A stretch of DNA of 64,000 bases from Dolomedes plantarius (Eukaryota; Arthropoda; Arachnida; Araneae; Dolomedidae), in contig OU015494.1 of the NCBI GenBank assembly GCA_907164885.2, positions 1,077,768 through 1,141,767 of the forward strand, given 5' to 3'. Within the stretch, counting starts at the first letter, position 1. Every line of letters starts with the position of its first letter. A model generated the notes under the pieces. That model was not told the DNA's origin. It did not search any database and was given only the letters and a program-made list of their open reading frames with translations. Of the stretch, positions 21,368 to 32,518 are shown in pieces. The position numbers and the translations under genes were made by a program.

Positions 21368-23640
21368 TGCGACACATGTATGTGTAACGCGTAGAATGTA
21401 GCCTTGGGTGAACATACATTCCTTAAGCTTTAAACCATATTTATCATCAGGGAGGGTGTCTTTTAGCTGCGGGCTGGTCAAAAACTCTTCCGTTTGATCC
21501 ACTTTAAGACACGTAATCTCCAGTGAAAGTGAGCGAAACAGGGCTGGGTCCAGTTGTCAATTAACTGTTACAAAAGCCCAGAGGCCAGGATGTCTTTTGG
21601 CCTACATCTTCCATTAAAAAAAAAAAAAACACAAGAGAGCGTACAGCAAAAAGATATTATAAATAAATAAATATTACAGGAAAAACTAAACGCTAAGATC
21701 ATTATCTGAGAGTAACCTAAATGTTTTTATTTAATTGAGAGAGTGTTTTTTCTCTAGCATGGGTGGTTAACGATAAGTGATAAACGATACTCGACTTTTC
21801 CTTTCATTTTCCCATGCTGCAAGCTCTGTGTACACAATAGATGTTACTTGCTCTCACAAGTGGGTAGTGTTCGTTCCTACTGTGTCCGAGTCGATAACAT
21901 TTTGAATAGCCGAAAACTAGGGTATGCTTATATGGTTTTCATTGTGAGTGCGTTTCTTTGTATAGCAATTAAACTTTGAATTCCCCAACTTGATGCTTTT
22001 TTTAACAAAAGCTCTTAACGCTTGGCTTTTAAACTGAGATGTAAATTACTCTGGAGATGTTTAGATTGTTTAGATAGTTATAACAGTGCTTCGTAGATGT
22101 TAAGATAAGGGCACTTAAATGTATTAAAAGTTCAAATAAAGAATACGAGTTATTTGATCTGATTACTGAGACGGTCTTTGAATAGTTAGCTGTAGCCCTC
22201 TTTTTGATGTTTAAAGTTAAAATATGCTTCTTAAAAGAATGGTTAAAATAAGTTGGCTGACCGTCCACATGTTTTAGTTTCCGGAAAGATGAAAATCAAG
22301 TGAATATGTTTAAGCTCCAGCCCAAATGAATTTGCCTGGGAATGACTTGATTTATTTTGATTACGCTTCCCGAGATTTGATATTGAAGTCTCAGAGGTCT
22401 GTTCATTTTAAAAGCATATACGAATGTTTATCTGAATAGGATGCAATCGGCAGAAAAGGTCTATACAAACTATTAGAGATTTTTTCATTTTTTGTGAACA
22501 AAGTAACAATTATTACCCCCTTTTCATCCTTATTTAATCTTGATTATTATTTTTTTTTGTTAGCATCGAATCGAACAAGCATTAATTCCAACAGGGAATA
22601 TATCTTCTATCGTTTAGAATGTTTTACACCTTTTTCCTTTCATTTTTTTTTGCTTTCTATATTAAAAGCTTCATAATACTTCAATAGAAGTTCGTTTACC
22701 TAAATGTTATTTATAAGCTTTTTTCTTTATCTCCATGTCACTAATATTCTGTAATTGTGTACAGTCATTATTATTTTTATGGAGTGAGTACTTTTTTAGT
22801 AGTTTTACAAAATGGAAATGTGCAAAAGGTGCCTATAATGTCTGAAGCTTTGTAAAACGCAAAGTTGAACTAAATTAAAATTAAAAATTCTGCTTTACTT
22901 TTACGATACAACCTTTTTTCATATTTTATAATAAGATTGTGTAAAAAAAATTGTTTTTTTTTTGAAAAATCCATAATAATTTGTCCAGCATTGTATATGT
23001 GACCACTCGAATATTCAGAATAATTGATATTATAGCGTACTTAATACTGAGACAATGTATTCAAATGTTAAATGTTTCTATTCATTTCGAGTCTTTACTG
23101 TACATAAAATGTAACATAAGTTTTATTCTTGAAAACATTTTGCACCAGCGTCGATAAATTCAGCGTTTCTTTTGTTGTTCAAAAGAGAGATATCTTTGAA
23201 AATAATTTGACGAGAATGTTTTTATGACTGTAAGAAGGGAGGCAATTTGAAAATTGAAATATTCATGACTTCAAATCTCGGAATAACCATTCGAATGTAA
23301 CTTTGAAGATTATAATTCTTGGGCGAACGAAGAAAGCTGAGTGTGTACAATATAAAAAAAACACATAGAGCGTTTAAGTGTAAACTAAAGATGACCGATT
23401 CACTAAATGATCAGAAAACAATATGAGAATAAAGATTTTATGGCTTAATTTATCATATATTCAAGAATAAAAAATTAATATATTTATCTGATTGGAAATG
23501 AGCTATTTTGACTCTATATTCTTATTATATATATGAAGAATATATTTTATTCATGAGCGTAAATGATAGCATTTCTAGTTTTTGAACCAACTTCCGAAGC
23601 TTGTTATGGTATACACGGACACATCGTTATTTGTATGTGG

Positions 23641-23690
<50 letters not shown>

Positions 23691-24519
23691 GTGTATATAT
23701 GAGTGTCTTTGAGCTTTTCTCATCATAAAGTGTTGTATAAAGTGTTGAGTAAATATTTAAATTTTCGTAATTACATGAAAGACTTACAGATTCTGAGCAC
23801 AGATATTTTCGAATGATAAAACTGATATCTTGAGATAAATTACTACAGAGAATTATTACTTTAATGGACGATCATTAGCTGTTCTTCCATACATGTAATG
23901 CCGGTTATTAGTACAGTTGCAGCTAATAACGCATTTGTCCCTTGGTGCGTAAAAATGTATCACAGAATAAAAACTAGAAAACGGTAATTCAAGTTTTAAT
24001 GGAAAGAGATTTACAATATTTTGTATACAGAGTTAAGTTATTTACACAAAACGAAATTTTTTAATGCTTTAGAAATCAATAAAAGTTTCTAAGATTTAAA
24101 AAAAATAAAAAATCTTAAAAAGGAATGAAAAAATTAAATTTTGCCGAAAGTTGGATTTATTTAATATCAAAATTTGCAAAGAATCAATTTTTTAAAATAT
24201 TTATGTGATAGGAGTAATTTACATTTACAATTCAATTAATTTTTGCATTGAATAATAATAATCAAATCATCATGATAACTGATCATATTTACATATTCTA
24301 TTGTTCATTTCATGAGATCAGTGATAGAAAATATGCAGAGAGTTGCATTTGTGCTGATTTCTGTCTATTAAGTAGCGTCGTTTCAGTAAAGATAACGTGC
24401 TGTGGATAACTGTAAGTAACACTAGAACTGCTGACAATTAATGTAAGCTCGTTCCTGCCAAAATTCAATATAACATGTAGTTAAAAAATTATGTTCGTTT
24501 TTAATTTTTTTTTCTAATG
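21368..24519. other. Non-coding upstream region
   Basis: No coding sequence recognised. Contains an A-run at about 21616-21629 and a (TA)n microsatellite at 23641-23687. It may hold regulatory sequence of the cuticle-type gene, but none can be singled out. Confidence 0.5.
23641..23687. repeat. (TA)n microsatellite
   Basis: More than 20 TA units in an otherwise unique AT-rich region. Confidence 0.95.
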
Positions 24520-24690
24520 CGGGAGTACTTATTCGCCTTTTGTTATTGGTCTTGCTGCGTACTTTATTATGGAAGCACCATTTTAGGGGAGCCAGCCGAT
24601 GAGGGGACAACACGATGACGACCATTCGGGATTCGAACCCAAGCCCACACGACTCCAACCTCGACACCAGGTTTTTGAATTAAATTCAGA
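24520..24690 (-). mobile_element. Candidate tRNA-derived SINE
   Basis: The minus strand has a perfect pol III B box, GGTTCGAATCCC (within 24640-24628), preceded about 30 nt earlier by an A-box-like TGGTGTCGAGGTTGG (24670-24656). No cloverleaf with paired acceptor arms can be drawn, so it is not a tRNA gene. A GC-richer body follows (GTTGTCCCCTCATCGGC). Boundaries are approximate and there is no second copy in the window to confirm. Confidence 0.45.
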
Positions 24691-25831
24691 GGGTTTGCAA
24701 GATAATAGTCAACAATATATGCTTTTCGTAACATATTTTTGGCAAAGTAAATTGAAAATGATCTCATCTTCATCATTGATTTCGAAGATTTTTATATTAA
24801 TTTCCACTATAAAATAGAGGAGTATCCCAAGCTAGTAAGTCTTCCCAGCCAAAAAAGGAATCTTAATTGATTTCAGAGCATCGATTCCTTTATGTAATTA
24901 ATTTGTGTAGTAGCTTACAATTGGTTCAAAGTTTTTCCATCCTTACTGGTATATTCTAAAATTGGGATGACTAATACTTCGCGTTTTTAAACTGTAAAAG
25001 GACAATCGTAATATTGATATATATATATTCAGAATAACGTACACATTAATATTTCCCAATCAACTAACACCACAACTCAGAGAAAGCATCTGTCAATGAA
25101 TATCCAAACATATTTTGAACGTCATACAATTTCTCAACGAGTGAGTATAACTCGTTGTTGTATATTAAGTTATACTTCAGATGCATCCTTGGAAAAGAAA
25201 TTGAGCTGAAACCGTCATAGTAACAGGTTAGGATGTTCCGGTATTAATAAAGTTATTTTTCATTCACTTAATTTATAGGGCTAAAGGTGTCTTCAGCTTG
25301 CATAATATAATTTCTTCCATACCGTATCCTGTACGAAGGGTCATTCCGACTCTACCTTTTAACATAAAGTTAACATACTGATAAGGTAGTTGATTAAACA
25401 AAGCTAATATTAAATTGAATTTCAAATTCTTGTAGTTTTATTCTTCTAGAGATTTCAATAACCAAACATCATACTATATTTTTAGGATCTTAGGACTGTA
25501 ACACGTCTTAATTTTTATGATATTTTATTTTTCTAAATGTAAATGCACCATATATTGGAAAAATATGTGAAGGCAAAAGGTTAGACCCGAAAATCTCCTC
25601 CAAATTTGTTTTATGACAATAATTTATTTTCTAAATAACATGGTATTTGTAGCCTTAAATTCTAATAAAGCTATGAATTGTACTTAAACATGTATGAAAG
25701 AGTCCCCTGCAGTTTCAAAAATGAAGCCTAAAAAGCTTTCGTTGGAAAGCCACAATATCTAACGAATCCGAATTATGGGTGAGTTCTGAATTAATATATG
25801 AAGGAGCTTAATTTTTCGGTTGAGTTGCTTG
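24691..25831. other. Non-coding stretch
   Basis: AT-rich; nothing assignable. Confidence 0.5.
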
Positions 25832-26549
25832 CAGGGCCATTGTGTCACATGAGGCAAGATTTAAAACCGTGAGACTCGAAGTGCTGAACGTATCACTATT
25901 AGAAATCAATTATCTACTTAAAAAATAGCGGAAATTAAGGGAAAAATATGTATTAAATAAAAAGAAAAGTTTTATTTATTTTAAGAAAGTCATAGAAATT
26001 TTAAAAATTACTGAACTTGAAAAAAGTAGATAAAAAGTAAATAAATTTTAATATAATTTGTTACGAAATAAAAATAATTATTAAATGATTGCTCGAACCT
26101 TTATAGCAATAAATGAATTTAATGCATCTCTATAATTCCTTGTTTTTGAAATCGTTGCTAGATCATTGAGCCGTTTGCGGATGGATGAAAATGTACGCTC
26201 AGCTCCTGCTACAGTCACAGAAAATGCTATTTGTCCGAACACTTTGTAAACCCTAGTCTTTATTAGAGAAAGATGAATTCTATCACAAAAATGAATCGCA
26301 TAAAGTGGAGTCTCATTTTCTATCAAATTCAAACAGATAATTAGTAACAAATATAAGGTGTCGTGGGATTACAACAAACGTCGTGAAACATACATATGAC
26401 GCATTTATTTCTCCGAATCTCAAATCCAGCAGTTTATGTTATTATATTTCGTGAATTTCGTCATAAATTAGATTAAAGTGTTCTTTCGTTATTTGTTACA
26501 TATTTTTAGTATGTCTCATTTTGGCTCCTTTTCTATGGGTCCAGCCCTG
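25832..26549 (-). mobile_element. hAT remnant with degraded ends
   Basis: The right end reads CAGGGCTGGACCCATAG on the minus strand from 26549, a hAT-type terminus. The left end at 25832 reads CAGGGCCATTGTG on the plus strand. Flanking octamers (GTTGCTTG, ATTGCCAT) match only partly. Inside, 26350-26081 translates on the minus strand to the hAT C-terminal dimerisation block: SVTVAGAERTFSSIRKRLN aligns with the family core (PVTVA-AERSFS-L). At 718 bp it is a deleted copy. The domain is clear, the exact ends less so. Confidence 0.6.
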
Positions 26550-28366
26550 ATTGCCATTGCTTTGCCAAATCCGTCTTTTGTATTAGAGCATGAAACTAAT
26601 TTTACCGAATGACATAATGTTTCCAAAACGTATTCTCATAGCTTGTAATATGTACAAAAAGATATTATAAGATCTTGTTTTATAATCTAAAATCTTATTT
26701 AATACTGAAAAGAAGCTATTTTCAAGATTTCATTTGTCCACGGAGGCTCAGAACCGCCTTTAAATACCAAATTATTCTACAATGGATTAAAAATATTTCA
26801 GAAACTTCATTTAGACTGTTCCTGAAATTACGTTAATGTGAGCTTTGAACAGATAGAGAACTCATTTGTAATTTTTTTTCTTTTAAGAAATGCATTGAAT
26901 GAATATTTTAAAATTTGACTTTGTAAGGGTTCCATTCGACGCAAATACATTTTATGTACTTACTTATTTAGTATACTTATGTACACTAAATGTGTCGACA
27001 CGCCTAGTTTTTCACATAATTACTTATGAAATAATGTTTGTCACTGATACCGATACTAAAGAATCAGATCTTCGAAGAGTGTAATACATATCTTAAATTA
27101 AGTTTAGGAAATATGACCTTTTCCGAATTCTCTTCAAGACGTGGACACATACAACATGAGAGATATTTTTCAGCTGCCTACTGAGTGAAACAGATGATTG
27201 CTTTCTCTCATTCAAGTGAAATTCGAAGTAGTCTTTGTGTGCTAATATTTGTACAGTTAGCCATCCCTATTGTGCAATTTCGACATACGTTAAGTAAATT
27301 CTCTTCAGATTTCAAATCCGTTTCGACATGTATCCATATCTACAGAAAGATTGTTCTTTATTTCCTCTTAGCGTTCAACGTCAGATTAATCTAAATAGGG
27401 TACCACACTTTTTCGGTGAGATAATTATAAAACTTGGCTGAACTAGACACAAATTTTAGTTGCTAATTTTGTTTTCGTGTTCATTTGATAGCAAATGCCT
27501 TATACTGGTTAAATATGTTTCACGGAATAAGTTATTAGATGTTCTTCGAATTTTAGAGAATTTTTTGTATTTATGTTTATTCCTATCTTGCGGAAAATAA
27601 ATGTTTATTTTCGCAAATTTTTATTCTCTTTAGCTGTCTTTCTTATGATGAAAATAATGAAATTTAGATTTCTTTATGAAGAGTATATGTAGAAAACAAA
27701 CCGAACAAGATTTGTAAAAGAATAGAACTTGAATTCAGTCTTCTGGTATTTTGCTCTACCCCCATAGTTACTAAAGATAGTTTTCGCAAACACATGTATG
27801 AGATACGATATGGAAGAATGATTGCAGAGCGCCTCCTAAGATGAATGCATAACATTTATATTTTAAATGAGCTCTAAAATAATTTTAAGGAGGAGCTTGG
27901 TAAAATGTTGAAATTTTTTTTCCTAATTTTGCAGAGATTGATTTTCAAATTTTCCTTAGTATTCTCTTTAGATATTTTGCGGGAAATCCGGGATTCATTT
28001 TTAAATACTAAGCCTAAGCACCAAACTAATCAAACATGTATTTATTTGTTTGCAAAACAATGTTGACTGGGAGTATTCATTTTTTTAAGTCTATAGAATT
28101 ACAACATAGTGCTAGAATTCCTAAACGTAGGAGACTGTGAGACTAAAGAAACGAAGTCTGTTTTACCTGATTGATCTGTAATTTTCTTGCTGTGAAGACA
28201 GTATGAGGTATATATTCAGAATCCATAGAAACATTATGACCACTGCCATTTCAAATTTTAACTCTGAGATAGACCCGTCATTTGTGGTGCAAGTTATAAA
28301 ATGTGGACGCTGTTACCATCACAATCGAAAATTGATCTTCGTACCGTTTTTTAATGTTACTTTGGG
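26550..28366. other. Non-coding stretch
   Basis: AT-rich. Small chance ORFs (26899-27084, 27185-27394, 27664-27855) show no family resemblance. Ends in a short (TA)n. Confidence 0.5.
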
Positions 28367-28394
28367 ATATATATATATATAGTATATACACACA

Positions 28395-29556
28395 CACTGC
28401 TGGCCATTAAAATTGCAATAACAGGAAGGAAACCAAATAACATCCAACCAAATAATATACATCATAGTAGGAAGACAACATTGTTAAATTTGTAGGCAAT
28501 TTGGCGGTATACAGGCCCAAAATTAGTACACACAGCTGCCGCCTCTGACAGCTAAAACGGCTCTAACCATTTTAAGCATCGAGTCTTAGTGGGCTTGGTT
28601 ATCAGATATGGACAAGTTATTCCATTCTGCTTCAAGTATATGCCTCACTTCATCAATCATAGTGGCTGGAAAGCGATGACAGCCCAGTCTCTCAGTAACC
28701 CATGACAAGATGTTTTCAATGGGTGAGAGATCTGAAGAACGTGCTGGCCAGGGCAACGGTCGAACACCCTCTGTGTCGAGGTAGGTCAGGACACGACGGG
28801 CAACACGCGGTCTTGCGTTATCTTGCTGAAAGATGACGTCTCCGATGCCTCGAAGAATGGGCACAGCCACCGGCCTTACGATCTGAGAAATGTAACGCTG
28901 TCTGTTCAAATTACCAACGACGTGAACAAGAAGTGTTCGTGTTGTGTACCCAATGGCTGCCCATACCATCACACCAGGTGCAGAGCCCCGTATTACGATA
29001 TCGAATGCAAGCAACCCACTTGCGTTCCCCTCGGTGCATCCAGACACGGATACGTCCATCATGGTTCTGCAATCAGAACCGGGACTCGTCTGAAATGGCG
29101 ATGTGGTGCAACTCCTGTATCCAGTATTGTCGTTGGGCGCACCACTGTCGCCGCACTTCTCTATACTGCAGTGTCAAGTGAAGCCGCAATGATGGTCGCC
29201 ATGCAGACAGTCCGTGCTGACATCGGCGCACTGTCCGTGCGGATACTTGTCGTGCTGAAAACAAGCCCATTTCCTCAGGGAAGGTCCGCGATGTGGCTGT
29301 ACGATCCTGCAAGGCGACCTGACAACATGTCTGTCCTGTCGGGCGTTAGTGGCGGGGGGCCGTTGAGATACTGCATGACGTTCAGGTGGACCCTCCTCAA
29401 CCCATCGATTCCATATTCACATGACAGTCGTTGGATTCCGACCAATGTGAGTAGCAATATCTCGGAACGATAAACCGCACTCTTGATAGGCCCCAATCCT
29501 GCCGCTATCGAATACCGACACGTGCTGGTAGCCGTTTCTCCTTCTTTAATGGTCAG

Positions 29557-29562
<6 letters not shown>
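28395..29562 (-). mobile_element. Degraded Tc1 element, truncated at a microsatellite
   Basis: The end at 28395 reads CACTGCTGGCCATTAAAATT, the same terminus type as the 17.3 kb Tc1. The other end is lost where the transposase N-terminus runs into (TA)n at 29563. Minus-strand segments: 29550-29275 (N-terminal part), 29312-29073 (with ISDESRF, first Asp) and 29062-28586 (with FQQDNARPRVA, second Asp, and SDLSPIENILSW, Glu). Several frameshifts separate them. The element's terminal and internal sequences are clearly more diverged than those of 17269-18675. Confidence 0.85.

Positions 29563-29640
<78 letters not shown>
29563..29640. repeat. Long (TA)n microsatellite
   Basis: About 38 TA units, followed by a short (CA)n, lying between two transposon ends. 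Confidence 0.95.
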
Positions 29641-29647
<7 letters not shown>

Positions 29648-29648
29648 G

Positions 29649-30944
29649 AAGGTCGTTCGCACTTTATGGAAATGATTTTGATAGTTAAGTTTTATGTATA
29701 AATGCCGCATTTTTTGCGGCGATTTGTTTCTATCTGATAGCCATGGTTCTTGACAACAGCTCTAGCACGAATTTTCCATGAAAGTAAACTTTTTCTTCAT
29801 ACTGTCATGTCAATTTTACCCCATTCCTCTTGGACCGTTTTCCAAAATCCTTTCAGTGTTCTTGGATACCGTTTTTCTAAGGCTCGTTTTAATAAACCAA
29901 AAGCGCAAAAATCCATTGGAGAAGTATCAGGTCATTTTACAGGTATTTCATTAAAAGGGATACACTTCATTCTTGTTTCTGAGTCTTTCTTTGCTAGAAA
30001 AGGGGCAGTTGATTTAGACATGTAACTAGAGACTTTGTCCATATGAAACTCAACTTTATCAATGTCCTTTCCCTATAAGGCTGGAATTTCTTCTTCCAAA
30101 AATTGGATCCAAAATATTCTGCTGATAGTAGAGTGAGTTAATTTTGTCTTCACTTGAGACATTTTTTATTTTTAATTTAACGTTAAAACAAAATCCTGCA
30201 ACTATCATGGATCCCTTTGGGAACCTTTCTGTACACTGACGAAGCCATTTCGTAGGTCATTCCCGTCAGTTTAGCAATAGAAAATTGATCTTTTTTTATT
30301 ACAGTCACTTAAATACACCCATGACTCATCGAGTGTTACCACAAATTTCCATTTTTCAGCAGCTAGGAGTTTTTCATATAATTTTCTACAATATTTTTTT
30401 TTTCAGAAATATTCTTTGGTAAAAGTAGATGAACTTTAAGTTTAAACATCTATTTTAACTTCAAATCTTAATGAATTTTACTTTCAGTGCAAGAAGACAT
30501 TCCTAGTTTCGATGCAATGGACTTTCGAGTCGGCGGATTTTCTTTTAGGATCAGACACTTTACTTTCTACATATTTACCTGCGTTCGAACAGTCTTAGGA
30601 TGAAGTTTCGCGATCATGTTTTCATTTTTACTTTCAGTTAGACGTTTTTTACCTTTAAAATTTAATATATTATATATACCTTTTTTTGAAATGCCGTAAG
30701 CACGATTTTTACACTGCTTTATCAATTGTTGATACGGATATTTCTCCTCGGAAAGCGCAGTTACGTAACCTTCGAGTCATCTGTCAATTTTAGGAGCCAT
30801 TTTCAAAATAAATCTTTTATTTTACATTCCAATAAAAAAAAAAACAGTAGCAGACGATTATTCTGAAGTTGCCAAGTTTTTATCTCTAAATGGAAACGGC
30901 AAAAATGAATTTCAAAATCGTTTCCATAAAGTGCGAACGACCTT
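29649..30944 (-). mobile_element. Tc1/mariner-superfamily element with DD41D transposase
   Basis: Inverted repeats AAGGTCGTTCGCACTTTATG (29649) and, from 30944 on the other strand, AAGGTCGTTCGCACTTTATG extend for about 30 bp with one mismatch (GGAAATGATTTT against GGAAACGATTTT). The right end is followed by TATATA. The 1,296 bp length fits a single-gene element. The transposase inside is broken. Confidence 0.85.
29692..30800 (-). pseudogene. DD41D (rosa/Visitor-like) transposase, several stops
   Basis: The start is ATG at 30800 (MAPKIDR then a stop). The catalytic region reads FVVTLDESWVYLSD (first Asp), DKVEFHMDKVSSYMS (second Asp) and PDTSPMDFCAFG (third acidic residue, Asp). I counted 41 residues between the second and third Asp by direct translation of 30060-29880, with one in-frame stop among them. 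DD41D is the spacing of the rosa/Visitor group, distinct from mariner DD34D and maT DD37D. The C-terminus runs to a TAA at 29694-29692. Family name is inference from spacing; the spacing is observed. Confidence 0.75.
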
Positions 30945-30961
30945 ATATATATGTATGTATG

Positions 30962-31014
<53 letters not shown>

Positions 31015-31034
31015 TATTAATAAAAGAGACTGTT

Positions 31035-31070
<36 letters not shown>
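30945..31070. repeat. (TA)n / (TATG)n / (TG)n compound microsatellite
   Basis: TATGTATG units and then about 23 TA units up to about 31012. After a 20 bp gap, (GTGT)n runs to about 31069. Confidence 0.9.
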
Positions 31071-31071
<1 letters not shown>

Positions 31072-31404
31072 TCCCCAGGCGAATCTGTGAAACTTACAGA
31101 CGTCAAATTTGGCACACGGGTAGTGCAGACTATGGGAAGGTGCACCTCGAAGCCCGAATTTTAAATTTTATTCTAGAAAATTTTTTATTTTATGTTTTGT
31201 GCGATATTTTATGTTTTCTTAACTTCAGATTACGATATCTCGGTAAAAAATGATCGTAGAATTTTGATCTTTTTACAATCTAAGACTACAGACATTTCTC
31301 CTTCAAACAAGACCTCATTTGTTTAAAAATAATTTAAAACAGACTAATATTTTCATCAAAATATTAAAACCACTTTTTTGATTTTTTTACACCCTTTTAT
31401 GCAT
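31071..31404. other. Unassigned repeat-like sequence
   Basis: Contains CGATCCCCAGGCGAATCTGTG and ATTTGGCACACGGG, phrases that look like an interspersed repeat, but there is no second copy in this window. Confidence 0.35.
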
Positions 31405-31586
31405 CTACGGTCGATGCTCTTCGTGTTTTTATCTTACAAAGAAAATATTTACATCATCTGGAAGATGAAAGCTTTCTTATCCCTATAAACCTCATTTCAA
31501 GTCTGTATCTTAAAATTTCGATTTTTAATTGAATTTTAAAGAACGATACTCCAACACAAATTTTCTGTGTGGTTCTTCAAACGCGG
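31405..31586 (+). repeat. Outer direct repeat, left copy
   Basis: About 180 bp starting CTACGGTCGATGCTCTTCGT and ending near TTCTTCAAACGCGG, repeated in the same orientation at 34768-34947 with roughly a dozen differences. The pair brackets the long-inverted-repeat element. Confidence 0.85.
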
Positions 31587-31618
31587 AGTTTGGTTGAAGA
31601 ACCTCTTTTTCCCCCATA

Positions 31619-32084
31619 GGCGAGGAGGAGGGGGGGAAGGCTCGAAGAAAAAATATTTCGCCCATTCGTGGAGGGTTGTAGTCCAGTCAATTTGTGCTCA
31701 AAAGGGGCCCTCGGGGGAAAATTTTGGGGTAGTTTTGATTTCTTCTATTTTATATGTTTTTTGGGGTGCTGAATCCGAATCTGAGGTTTGTTAACAAAAT
31801 TTCGTGACGCAACATTGAAAAAAATGCAAAAGAAGGTGAAAATTTTTATTTTTTGGCGGTTTTTTGCTTATAACTCGGAAACTATCAACTTTTCGTATAT
31901 AACCTTATTTATCAAAATTAAAGTACATAAAATTTCCTACAAATTTTACTATTTAGGTTTTTTTCTCCGACGGACCGTTTGGGCTCAAGCGCTATTTGAA
32001 AATTGGCGTATTTCGGCTGGCTCCGCAAAAACCCACTTTTTACACTCCAAAACTTATCATTAAAGGCTGTCATTTAATTCCTCC
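31619..32084. repeat. Long inverted repeat, left arm
   Basis: Pairs with 34312-34743 in inverted orientation over about 430-470 bp, with mostly small differences (shared blocks GTCCAGTCAA, TGCTGAATCCGAATCTGAGG, TCAAGCGCTATTTGAAAATT). This length and the flanked gene suggest a DNA transposon with long terminal inverted repeats. The exact outer end is blurred by C/G runs. Confidence 0.85.
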
Positions 32085-32302
32085 TTCCAATACAATGTAG
32101 GATTTTCAAAATCACATTGTATTTAAATTCTGTGCAAATATAATTCCGTCTTGTACGTCTTTTCATGTTATTTATTCTCGGCGAGCCTCACCAAATGATT
32201 TTATAACTGCCCCGTTTGGTTTAAAAGCCCTCTTTTCTTCCATTCGATTCCTTCACAGACGATTCAAGGCCAACTACGTCACCGTGTACATGCGTACCCA
32301 AT

Positions 32303-32334
32303 CAACACCCCCTATATCCGATATAGGGGTGTTG
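32303..32334. promoter_or_regulatory. 32 bp near-perfect palindrome upstream of the orphan gene
   Basis: CAACACCCC-CTATATC faces GATATAG-GGGTGTTG across a 1-2 base centre, about 185 bp before the ATG at 32519. It could be a protein-binding site or a hairpin. The function is unknown. Confidence 0.5.
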
Positions 32335-32518
32335 ACCCAGTCTCAAGTCCCTTCATATTGTTCACGAGGTTTCCTCCCCTCCCCCTCCAAAAAAAAAACC
32401 AAAAAATAAAAACACCGGCCATCCGATCCCTACCAGTGGCAGTGCGAATGAAAGTAGTTCAGTGTTAGAATCCAACGACAACACGATTCAAAAGTTATAT
32501 TTATGCGTAGTGTTAAAA

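Noticed and set aside
24422..24776. Minus-strand ORFs and a possible tRNA gene at the GGTTCGAATCCC motif
   Set aside because: No acceptor or anticodon stems can be formed, and the ORFs have no family resemblance; treated as a SINE candidate.
29275..29701. ORFs made of Ile-Tyr repeats on both strands
   Set aside because: They are translations of the (TA)n microsatellite.
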